Shown here: positions 9,272-15,513 of the stretch, in pieces
How the letters are laid out: every line of letters begins with the position of its first letter
How positions within the stretch are numbered: position 1 is the first letter of the stretch
Assembly: GCF_014596945.1 (NCBI RefSeq)
Contig: NZ_JACVXB010000011.1
Span: forward strand, 1-42,913
DNA: 42,913 nt
Direction: 5' to 3'
From: Aestuariibaculum sediminum
GTDB lineage: Bacteria > Bacteroidota > Bacteroidia > Flavobacteriales > Flavobacteriaceae
The notes under the pieces: generated by a model
Database searches by the model: none
What the model saw: only the letters and a program-made list of their open reading frames with translations
Told to the model about the DNA's origin: nothing
Made by a program: the position numbers and the translations under genes

Positions 9272-9659
9272 CCTTGCCTGCATTATAGAAGACGATCCTA
9301 CCCATGTATATATTACAAAACGTATTATAACATTATCAGGATTGGTCGAATCTTTATTAATCTGCCCAAACGGAAAAGATGCTTTTATTAAATTAAAAGC
9401 CATTATTGAAAATGGCAAACCTTTGCCTGAACTCATTTTATTAGATTTAAACATGCCTGTTTGGGATGGTTGGCAATTTTTAGATGCTTTTAAAACCATT
9501 AACACCAATCAAAAATTACACATCTATATTTTAACCAGTTCGAATAACGATGAAGACCGGCAACGTGCAGAAGCCTATAATATAAACAGTAATTACATCG
9601 TTAAACCCATAACACTAACTAAACTAAAAGACGTGCTAACTTCAATAAGTGAATTTTAG
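9258..9659 (+). CDS. Single-domain response regulator
   Basis: 133 residues, only a receiver domain. Acidic pocket E11-D12-D13, phosphoacceptor D63 in ILLDLNMPVWDGW, T93/S94 in ILTSS and K116 in IVKPI are all present. There is no DNA-binding output domain, so the signal is presumably passed by protein-protein contact or phosphotransfer. Translationally coupled to the PAS kinase upstream (14-base overlap), which is almost certainly its partner. Confidence 0.95.
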   Translation: MKKINLACIIEDDPTHVYITKRIITLSGLVESLLICPNGKDAFIKLKAIIENGKPLPELILLDLNMPVWDGWQFLDAFKTINTNQKLHIYILTSSNNDEDRQRAEAYNINSNYIVKPITLTKLKDVLTSISEF

Positions 9660-9712
9660 TTCGTCTATTACGCCTATTTTAGGATATAAAAGTTAAACTT
9701 CATCATAATACA

Positions 9713-10687
9713 ATGTTTCGTAAGCTCGATTGGTTTGTTCCCGCAATTATTATAACTGTAGCCCTTGCCTATTTTATTCCTGAATGGGGAACCCCACAAA
9801 GTCCAATTCCATTGGACATAATTACGGGTATAGGTGTATCACTTATATTCTTTTTTTACGGACTAAAATTAAGTCCAAATAAAATAAAACAAGACCTTAA
9901 AAACTGGAAGCTTCACATTCTCATTCAGGCTTCTACGTTTATTGTTTTTCCAGTTCTTATATTATTGTTTAAAGGATTTTTTAACGACAAAGAAGGACAA
10001 ATAATCTGGATGTCATTTTTGTTTTTAGGCGCCCTACCGTCTACAGTATCTTCATCGGTAGTTATGGTCTCATTAGCCAAAGGAAATATCCCTGCTGCTA
10101 TTTTTAATGCAAGTATTTCAGGATTAATTGGTATTCTAATTACACCGTTATGGATGGAATTATTTACGAATTTTTCTGCTACGAATTTCAATTTAATGGA
10201 AATATACGTCAAACTTATTGTTGAAATTCTTTTGCCCGTATTACTAGGCATCCTTCTTCAAAAGTTTGGGGGTAAATTAGCTCAGAAATACAAAAACCAA
10301 TTAACTATATTTGACAAATCCATCATATTGTTGATTATCTACAAAAGCTTTGCGCGGTCGTTTCAACAAAATATATTTAGCGCTATTAACCTTCTTGATT
10401 TATCATTGGTATTTCTAGCAATCATTTTGTTATTTACCTTGGTTTATTTTATCATTGGAGCATTTTCAAATTTGTTAGGATTTTCAAAGTCTGATACAAT
10501 TACAGCGCAATTCTGCGGCACGAAAAAATCACTAGTACACGGCACAGTGTTTTCAAAAATATTATTTCCAAGCACAGCACCTTTAGGTTTAATATTACTC
10601 CCCGTTATGTTATTTCATGCCACCCAGATTTTTATTATCAGTATAATTGCGACAAAATTAAGCAAGAATAATATTGAAAAGATTTAA
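9713..10687 (+). CDS. Bile acid:sodium symporter-like (SBF-like) transporter
   Basis: A 324-residue inner-membrane protein with about nine or ten hydrophobic segments. The start RKLDWFVPAIIITVALAYFIPEWG, then GIGVSLIFFFYGLKLS and the central LGALPSTVSSSVVMVSLAKGN, identify the SBF-like branch (PF13593, YfeH / SLC10A7-like). The transported solute is not known for most members. It begins 53 bases after the response regulator and could share its transcript. Its stop overlaps the lipB stop by 4 bases in convergent orientation, leaving no room for a normal terminator between them. Confidence 0.85.
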   Translation: MFRKLDWFVPAIIITVALAYFIPEWGTPQSPIPLDIITGIGVSLIFFFYGLKLSPNKIKQDLKNWKLHILIQASTFIVFPVLILLFKGFFNDKEGQIIWMSFLFLGALPSTVSSSVVMVSLAKGNIPAAIFNASISGLIGILITPLWMELFTNFSATNFNLMEIYVKLIVEILLPVLLGILLQKFGGKLAQKYKNQLTIFDKSIILLIIYKSFARSFQQNIFSAINLLDLSLVFLAIILLFTLVYFIIGAFSNLLGFSKSDTITAQFCGTKKSLVHGTVFSKILFPSTAPLGLILLPVMLFHATQIFIISIIATKLSKNNIEKI

Positions 10688-11382
10688 ATAAACTCAGCTT
10701 CAAACAAAGTTTTAAAATGTGTTAATAGTTTATTTTTAATTTCGGTTTCATCAACATGATCAACGCCAAGCTCTACGTTTAACGAAGTAACCGCTTTACC
10801 TCGAATACCACACGGAATAATATTATCGAAATAACCCAAATCGGCATTCACATTTAAAGCAAACCCATGCATAGTTACCCATCGGCTTGCCCGAACTCCC
10901 ATAGCACAAATTTTACGCGCAAAAGGGGTTCCTACATCCAACCAAACGCCAGTTTCACCATCACTGCGTTGCGCCTTCAAACCATAATCGGCTAGTGTTA
11001 GAATTATCATTTCTTCTAAGAAACGGAGGTATTTATGAATATCGGTAAAAAAGTTATCCAAATCTAAAATTGGATATCCAACAATTTGGCCAGGCCCATG
11101 ATAAGTGATGTCGCCTCCCCTATTTATTTTATAAAATGTGGCTCCTTTTTTTTGAAGCTCCTCTTCACTTAACAGCAAATTTGAAAAATCACCGCTTTTA
11201 CCTAACGTATATACATGCGGATGTTCTACAAATAGAAAATAATTATTTGTTGCCAACTGGGTATTATCTCTTCTGTTTTTTATTTTAGAATCGACAATCC
11301 CTTTAAATAAAGCTTCCTGATAATCCCAAGTTTCTTTATAATCCTTTTTACCTAAATCTTCTAGTTGTATACACTTATTCAT
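10684..11382 (-). CDS. lipB: Octanoyltransferase LipB
   Basis: Moves the octanoyl group from acyl carrier protein to lipoyl domains, the first step of lipoate synthesis; cytoplasmic. From the ATG at 11382 the protein has 232 residues. Diagnostic motifs: RGGDITYHGPGQIVGYPI, the catalytic lysine K157 in ARKICAMG and the acyl-accepting cysteine C191 in IIPCGI. An in-frame TTG at 11391 would add three residues, but the -7 box covers 11389-11396, so transcription should begin at or just before the ATG, giving a nearly leaderless message. Convergent 4-base overlap with the SBF-like gene. Confidence 0.95.
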   Translation of the reverse strand: MNKCIQLEDLGKKDYKETWDYQEALFKGIVDSKIKNRRDNTQLATNNYFLFVEHPHVYTLGKSGDFSNLLLSEEELQKKGATFYKINRGGDITYHGPGQIVGYPILDLDNFFTDIHKYLRFLEEMIILTLADYGLKAQRSDGETGVWLDVGTPFARKICAMGVRASRWVTMHGFALNVNADLGYFDNIIPCGIRGKAVTSLNVELGVDHVDETEIKNKLLTHFKTLFEAEFI

Positions 11383-11388
11383 AGCATG

Positions 11389-11396
11389 CAAAATTA
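11389..11396 (-). promoter_or_regulatory. lipB: -7 box of lipB
   Basis: The minus strand reads TAATTTTG, matching TAnnTTTG, with its last base only seven bases before the A of the ATG at 11382. It overlaps the upstream TTG codon and decides the start in favour of the ATG. Confidence 0.5.
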
Positions 11397-11437
11397 TAAC
11401 AAATCGAATAATTGTTAACTAACTATAGTAAGTTTAA

Positions 11438-11596
11438 CTAGTTTTTGGGATTATTAATGATTATTAAGGCGGCGATAACACCAGGAATCCATCCCAAACA
11501 GGTTAAAATAAAGACAATTAAAATTGAGCCACAGCCTTTATCTAAAACAGCCAGTGGTGGAAATAAAATAGAAAGCAAAACCCTCCAGAAACTCAT
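11438..11596 (-). CDS. YqaE/Pmp3-family small membrane protein
   Basis: A 52-residue protein read directly from the minus strand, from ATG 11596 to TAG. It begins MSFWRVLLSILFPPLAVL and continues with a conserved GCG and a second hydrophobic helix (ILIVFILTCLGWIPGVIAALI), the two-helix pattern of the YqaE/Pmp3 (UPF0057) proteolipids. Homologues elsewhere are linked to membrane potential and salt or cold stress; the role here is inferred only from the family. It lies 55 bases upstream of lipB in the same direction, but lipB has its own -7 box. Its own -7 box is at 11634-11641. Confidence 0.88.
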   Translation of the reverse strand: MSFWRVLLSILFPPLAVLDKGCGSILIVFILTCLGWIPGVIAALIIINNPKN

Positions 11597-11633
11597 GATT
11601 TAAATGTTATTGATTGATATGACTCATTTGACG

Positions 11634-11641
11634 CAAAACTA
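11634..11641 (-). promoter_or_regulatory. -7 box of the Pmp3-like gene
   Basis: The minus strand reads TAGTTTTG, matching TAnnTTTG, 37 bases before the ATG at 11596. Confidence 0.45.
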
Positions 11642-11763
11642 ATTATTTTGTTACAAATTGCGTTAGCAATTGCAGCAAACTACCATGTAGTGCGAAAAGC
11701 GCGACCCTTGGGTAACGCCAAAATTTCATAAATGTTTAGGTATGCTACATGAGCGAGAATGTT

Positions 11764-11771
11764 TATCTTTG
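11764..11771 (+). promoter_or_regulatory. lysS: -7 box of lysS
   Basis: TATCTTTG matches TAnnTTTG and lies 33 bases before the lysS ATG, predicting a leader of about 25 bases. No good -33 TTG is seen at the usual distance. Confidence 0.5.
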
Positions 11772-11804
11772 TGCCTTTAAAAATTATACTCAGCATTTAA
11801 GAAT

Positions 11805-13502
11805 ATGTCGCAATTATCAGAGCAAGAACTTGTACGTAGAGAAAAATTAGTAAAACTGCGCCAATTAGGCGTAAATCCGTACCCTGCAGATTTATATCCT
11901 GTTACCCACACGTCGAAACAGATAAAAGAGCATTTTGAAGCTGACAAGAAAGTGGTTATTGCTGGTCGTTTAATGATGATTAAAGTACAGGGTAAAGCCA
12001 GTTTTGCCGAATTACAAGATGCCGAAGGTAAAATTCAGGTGTATTTTAACCGCGATGAAATTTGTCCGGGAGATGACAAAGAAAAATACAACGAAGTATT
12101 TAAAAAACTAATAGACTTCGGTGATTTTGTAGGTATTGAAGGCGAACTTTTTACTACTAAAGTAGGTGAAAAAACGGTTAAGGTAAAAGATTTTACCTTA
12201 CTAAGTAAAGCCTTAAAACCATTACCGCTACCAAAAGAAAAAGATGGTAAAGTATACGACGCTTTTAAAGATCCTGAGCAACGTTACAGACAACGCTATG
12301 CCGATTTAGTGGTAAATCCGCATGTAAAGAACATTTTTATTAAGCGTACAAAATTATTCAATGCCATGCGCTCATTTTTTAACGACGCTGGTTATTTTGA
12401 GGTAGAAACACCTGTACTGCAATCTATTCCTGGAGGCGCTGCTGCAAGACCGTTTGTAACACATCATAACGCTCTGGACATTCCTTTATACATGCGAATT
12501 GCTAACGAACTATATTTAAAACGCTTAATTGTTGGAGGTTTTGATGGTGTCTATGAATTCTCAAAAAACTTCCGAAACGAAGGGATGGATAGAACGCACA
12601 ACCCTGAGTTTACAGCCATGGAAATTTATGTATCCTATAAAGATTACAACTGGATGATGGATTTCTGTGAACGCTTACTAGAACATTGCGCCATAGCCGT
12701 TAATGGTTCTACAAAAGCTAAATTTGGTAAGCACGACATCGATTTTAAAGCACCTTATGCCAGAGTTACTATGGCAGATTCTATAAAAGAATTTACAGGT
12801 TTTGATATTACTGGTAAAACCGAAGCCGAAATTCGTGCTGCTGCCGAAGGCATGGGTATTGAAGTTGATGACACCATGGGTAAAGGTAAATTAATAGATG
12901 AAATTTTTGGTGAAAAATGTGAAGGCAACTATATACAACCTACTTTCATTACCGATTATCCGAAAGAAATGAGTCCGTTATGTAAAGAACACCGCGACAA
13001 CCCAGATTTAACAGAGCGTTTCGAGTTAATGGTTTGCGGAAAAGAAATTGCCAATGCATACTCCGAATTAAATGACCCCATTGATCAACGTGAGCGATTT
13101 GAACACCAAATGGAATTGGCTAAAAAAGGAGACGATGAAGCAAATGGTGTTATAGACTACGATTTCCTGCGTGCCTTAGAGTACGGTATGCCTCCAACAT
13201 CGGGAATGGGTATAGGTATGGACCGTTTAATTATGTTTCTAACCAATAACCAATCTATCCAAGAGGTGCTGTTCTTCCCGCAAATGAGACCAGAGAAAAA
13301 GACTGTGGCATTAAGCGATAATGAGAAAGCAATTTTCGAAATTTTAAAAGCCAAAAAGAGCCTTCCTTTAAATGTTCTAAAATCGGAAAGCGGATTGAGT
13401 AACAAAGCCTGGGATAAAGGCATTAAAGCCTTAACGAAGCACAAGTTAGCGAATGTGATTAAAACCGATAGCGATTTAATTGTTGAGCTAATTATTTCAT
13501 AA
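11805..13502 (+). CDS. lysS: Lysyl-tRNA synthetase, class II
   Basis: Charges tRNA-Lys with lysine; cytoplasmic and essential. 565 residues: an OB-fold anticodon-binding domain (about 50-155), then the class II catalytic core with motif 2 (NFRNEGMDRTHNPEFTAMEIY) and motif 3 (GMGIGMDRLIMFL). After the usual end (FFPQMRPEKK) there is an extension of about 65 residues that looks like a small winged-helix unit (DNEKAIFEILKAKK ... GLSNKAWDKGIKAL), which I recall from other flavobacterial LysS. The last 14 codons of this extension are repeated at 15.4 kb, so this 3' end is a junction with foreign or exchanged DNA. Confidence 0.96.
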   Translation: MSQLSEQELVRREKLVKLRQLGVNPYPADLYPVTHTSKQIKEHFEADKKVVIAGRLMMIKVQGKASFAELQDAEGKIQVYFNRDEICPGDDKEKYNEVFKKLIDFGDFVGIEGELFTTKVGEKTVKVKDFTLLSKALKPLPLPKEKDGKVYDAFKDPEQRYRQRYADLVVNPHVKNIFIKRTKLFNAMRSFFNDAGYFEVETPVLQSIPGGAAARPFVTHHNALDIPLYMRIANELYLKRLIVGGFDGVYEFSKNFRNEGMDRTHNPEFTAMEIYVSYKDYNWMMDFCERLLEHCAIAVNGSTKAKFGKHDIDFKAPYARVTMADSIKEFTGFDITGKTEAEIRAAAEGMGIEVDDTMGKGKLIDEIFGEKCEGNYIQPTFITDYPKEMSPLCKEHRDNPDLTERFELMVCGKEIANAYSELNDPIDQRERFEHQMELAKKGDDEANGVIDYDFLRALEYGMPPTSGMGIGMDRLIMFLTNNQSIQEVLFFPQMRPEKKTVALSDNEKAIFEILKAKKSLPLNVLKSESGLSNKAWDKGIKALTKHKLANVIKTDSDLIVELIIS

Positions 13503-13515
13503 AACTATCTTATAT
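13457..13515 (+). repeat. lysS-tail direct repeat, left copy
   Basis: The last 14 lysS codons, the stop and about 13 downstream bases. It matches 15410-15466 except for five substitutions and one 3-base gap. Left boundary of the island. Confidence 0.85.
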
Positions 13516-13528
13516 AAAACATATTTTC

Positions 13529-13562
13529 AAAAAGGATTTACTCTAGGGTGAATCCTTTTTTG
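13529..13562 (+). terminator. Rho-independent terminator of lysS
   Basis: AAAAAGGATT pairs with AATCCTTTTT around a 12-base loop, and the T-run continues to 13561. It starts 27 bases past the lysS stop and lies inside the island, since nothing like it follows the second lysS tail. Confidence 0.8.
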
Positions 13563-13565
13563 TTT

Positions 13566-13612
13566 GCAGATGATAGCAGATGATAGTCCCTTTTTGGTCA
13601 CGAAATGGTCAC
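13566..13612 (+). repeat. Phased short direct repeats, arm-site-like
   Basis: GCAGATGATA occurs twice head to tail (13566-13575 and 13576-13585). GGTCAC then occurs twice at an 11-base interval (13596-13601 and 13607-13612). Both intervals are close to one helical turn. Repeats like these close to an insertion boundary resemble arm-type binding sites of tyrosine recombinases, but I cannot name an enzyme. Confidence 0.4.
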
Positions 13613-13668
13613 TTTTAATATTACACTAATTAGTTATGAGCCAATCAAGACAGGATAGGAATTTTCTT

Positions 13669-13676
13669 TATATTTG
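13669..13676 (+). promoter_or_regulatory. -7 box of the SEFIR-like gene
   Basis: TATATTTG fully matches TAnnTTTG, 87 bases before the TTG start. This predicts an unusually long leader of about 80 bases that contains the palindrome at 13698-13717 and a 16-codon ATG ORF (13683-13733). Confidence 0.5.
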
Positions 13677-13697
13677 AAAAGGATGAATATTATGTAT

Positions 13698-13717
13698 ATA
13701 AACACAATTGTGTTTAT
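13698..13717. promoter_or_regulatory. 20-bp perfect palindrome in the SEFIR gene leader
   Basis: The half-site ATAAACACAA is followed directly by its reverse complement. Placed about 15 bases after the predicted transcript start, it could be an operator for a dimeric repressor; with no loop it is less suited to an RNA hairpin. It lies within the short leader ORF encoding MNIMYINTIVFMQLFQ. Confidence 0.45.
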
Positions 13718-13763
13718 GCAATTGTTCCAGTAATTTGAACAAAACCCAAAACACAAGATAAAA

Positions 13764-15023
13764 TTGAAAAAAGAAGACGTCCAAAATAAAGAAGATTATG
13801 TGAATTTTATTTTGTTAGAACTCTATAAAAAAGTACATCCAGTCGATTTTGGGAATTTCTTTATGGAACTTATGCCAGCAAGTGGGATTGACAATTTTAG
13901 AGATTTATTGGACGAATTGCACGAAAATAAGTTAGTAACCAAAAAATCAGAACCTAACGGACACGTTCCTGGAATGCCTCATTTAGTAAAAATGGATTTG
14001 AGGTATAGCATAAGTTTAAAAGAAATTGAACATTTAAAAAAACAAAACATTATAGAGAACAAAAAAATGGAATTAAAAGATGTTTTTGTAACATACAGTT
14101 GGGATGATGAGCAACATAATGATAAAGTCATTTCTTTTACAAATTTTTTAAGAGACAAAGGTTTTGAAGCAGAAGTTGACAAGCTAATGTCTCAAAGAGA
14201 GTCTGCAACAAATTTCAATAAAATGATGCACCAAGCAATGACAGATTATAAAAAAGTCATTGTGGTATTGTCAAAAGGTTATAAAGAAAAAGCAACAGCA
14301 TTTAAAGGTGGCGTGGGAAATGAATATAATCTAATCATTAAAGATATTGAGCAATCCAACAATAAGTATATTTTAGTTTCATTTGACAAAATATCTGATG
14401 ATATTACGCCTTTATTCTTTAAAGGTAGACACATTATTGATTTGTCAATCAAAGAAAATATGAACGAATTATTCTCAAAATTAATGGATGAGGAAATAAT
14501 CGAATTTTCAGAGGTTGGTAAAAATAAACCTCAAATAGCTAAAAAGGTTATTCCACCATTTGAAGCCCAAGAAAAAAATGTACAGATTATTGATTTAATT
14601 CCGAGATTCGATTTAGCGAGCCAATTCGCAAATTTATTGACCAAAATCGAATATGAATTGAGTGTTGAACTCAAAAATGAAACTGATGAAATTTTTGAGG
14701 ATTACAATTTAGAAATTCATTATCCTCAAAACTCAACAGAATATGATGTTGATGGAAAAATAGAGAACAATTATAAAATTGTAACATATGAGGACAATCC
14801 TAAAATTTTTCCTAAACAATCAAAAAGTGTTCAGTTACACAGAATATTAATAAGAAATTATACTGCAGAAGAAATTTTAGGAAATAATTTAATTGTTAAA
14901 GTGTTTTCTAAAAACGGAGTGGTAGAAAAAGAATTTAATTTATCCGAAGTTTTGAAATTCAACTCAAATTATGGGAATGAGAATTTAACAATTGACAAAT
15001 TTCACGATAAGAACTATAGATAA
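13764..15023 (+). CDS. SEFIR/TIR-like domain protein, probable defence effector
   Basis: 419 residues in three parts. Residues 10-95 are helical and winged-helix-like, with no family recognised. Residues 105-245 form a SEFIR-type fold: DVFVTYSWDDEQHNDKVISF at the first strand/helix, KKVIVVLSKGY, and GGVGNEYNLI with a candidate acidic residue E187. Residues 270-419 look beta-rich and are unrecognised. SEFIR and TIR domains in bacteria are often NAD-consuming or signalling effectors in antiphage systems; that role is inferred. The start is TTG: the frame opens at 13734, no in-frame ATG precedes Met34, and residues 10-35 look like real protein. Met102 would give a SEFIR-only product. It is the sole complete gene in the island. 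Confidence 0.8.
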   Translation: MKKEDVQNKEDYVNFILLELYKKVHPVDFGNFFMELMPASGIDNFRDLLDELHENKLVTKKSEPNGHVPGMPHLVKMDLRYSISLKEIEHLKKQNIIENKKMELKDVFVTYSWDDEQHNDKVISFTNFLRDKGFEAEVDKLMSQRESATNFNKMMHQAMTDYKKVIVVLSKGYKEKATAFKGGVGNEYNLIIKDIEQSNNKYILVSFDKISDDITPLFFKGRHIIDLSIKENMNELFSKLMDEEIIEFSEVGKNKPQIAKKVIPPFEAQEKNVQIIDLIPRFDLASQFANLLTKIEYELSVELKNETDEIFEDYNLEIHYPQNSTEYDVDGKIENNYKIVTYEDNPKIFPKQSKSVQLHRILIRNYTAEEILGNNLIVKVFSKNGVVEKEFNLSEVLKFNSNYGNENLTIDKFHDKNYR

Positions 15024-15031
15024 AAAACTAC

Positions 15032-15162
15032 TGGCAACAATGTATATAAAAAAATAGGCGGGAAAGTAATAAATTCAGGGTTTTTGGCTCGTATCAAGCT
15101 CTGTGTTTAACCTAAAGTTTCATGCTTCGAAATCGCCTACTTTTCATATACTAACCTTGGCA
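15032..15162. repeat. 130-bp imperfect palindrome after the SEFIR gene
   Basis: Beginning eight bases past the SEFIR stop, TAGGCG (15055-15060) pairs with CGCCTA (15134-15139), GTATAT (15042-15047) with ATATAC (15146-15151), an A-rich stretch with a T-rich one between them, and the outermost TGGCAA with TTGGCA (one mismatch). The loop is about 73 bases. This layout, a gene followed at once by a long imperfect palindrome, recalls cassette recombination sites, but the terminal bases do not match the integron attC core. I have an unverified memory of similar palindromes after accessory genes in other Bacteroidota. Confidence 0.6.
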
Positions 15163-15277
15163 TTCATTGAACATAAACTTTCCTGAAATAGGTTGACTAA
15201 AAATTAAACCATTTTGTTAATATTCTTACAAAATAAAAGTATTTTATATTAGTTTTAATTAACATGAACTTCGAATT

Positions 15278-15403
15278 ATGAAAAAACAATTATTACTTTA
15301 TTACTTTGCAATTTTTTACACAAACCTATTCTCTCATCTTTATGTCCAGTCTAATATAGGAAGTCCACATAAATGCTTTCCAAAAAATAACATGACCCCA
15401 TAA
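15278..15403 (+). pseudogene. Truncated secreted-protein gene (41 codons)
   Basis: An ATG ORF of 41 residues starting MKKQLLLYYFAIFYTNLFS, a good signal-peptide start, then about 20 ordinary residues and a stop just seven bases before the second lysS tail. A complete secreted protein this short is unlikely, so it is probably the 5' end of a gene cut by the junction. The parent family is not recognisable. Confidence 0.4.
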
Positions 15404-15409
15404 AGTGTC

Positions 15410-15466
15410 GATTAAAACCGACAGCAATTTAATTGTTGAGATTATTTCTTAAAACTTTCTTATATT
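15410..15466 (+). repeat. lysS-tail direct repeat, right copy
   Basis: Reads IKTDSNLIVEIIS and a stop, against IKTDSDLIVELIIS in lysS. The differences are two synonymous changes, one D-to-N change and loss of one whole codon. That pattern is expected of a functional allele, not of random decay. It is not joined to any lysS body here. Confidence 0.85.
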
Positions 15467-15500
15467 AGGGTTAACATTTAACCAAACCTATTAACCCTAA
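15465..15500 (+). promoter_or_regulatory. Alternative hairpins before the hybrid kinase
   Basis: TTAGGGTTAA (15465-15474) can pair with TTAACCCTAA (15491-15500), or GGTTAA (15469-15474) can pair with the nearer TTAACC (15478-15483). The two structures exclude one another. The site is 14 bases before the kinase ATG and has no T-run, so it is more likely an operator or translational control element than a terminator. Confidence 0.35.
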
Positions 15501-15513
15501 AACTGATAACAGC

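Larger units (their letters stand above)
13457..15466. mobile_element. Accessory island bounded by a duplicated lysS 3' end
   Basis: About 2 kb between two imperfect copies of the lysS 3' end. In order it holds: the lysS terminator, tandem and phased direct repeats, a promoter with a 20-bp palindrome, a SEFIR-like gene, a 130-bp imperfect palindrome, and a truncated signal-peptide ORF that runs into the second lysS tail. No integrase or transposase is present, so movement would need outside help or the island is a remnant. Alternatives are allele replacement by homologous recombination within lysS, or a deletion scar of a larger element. Confidence 0.5.

Noticed and set aside
10684..11391. 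lipB starting at TTG 11391
   Set aside because: The TTG lies inside the -7 box; the ATG nine bases later fits both promoter and family length.
13157..13444. 95-residue antisense ORF in lysS and similar antisense ORFs in the kinases, alaS and der
   Set aside because: They are by-products of the codon use of strong genes and have no supporting signals.
15032..15162. Calling the palindrome a true integron attC site
   Set aside because: Its ends (TGGCAAC / AACCTTGGCA) do not fit the attC core RYYYAAC...GTTRRRY and no integron integrase is nearby.
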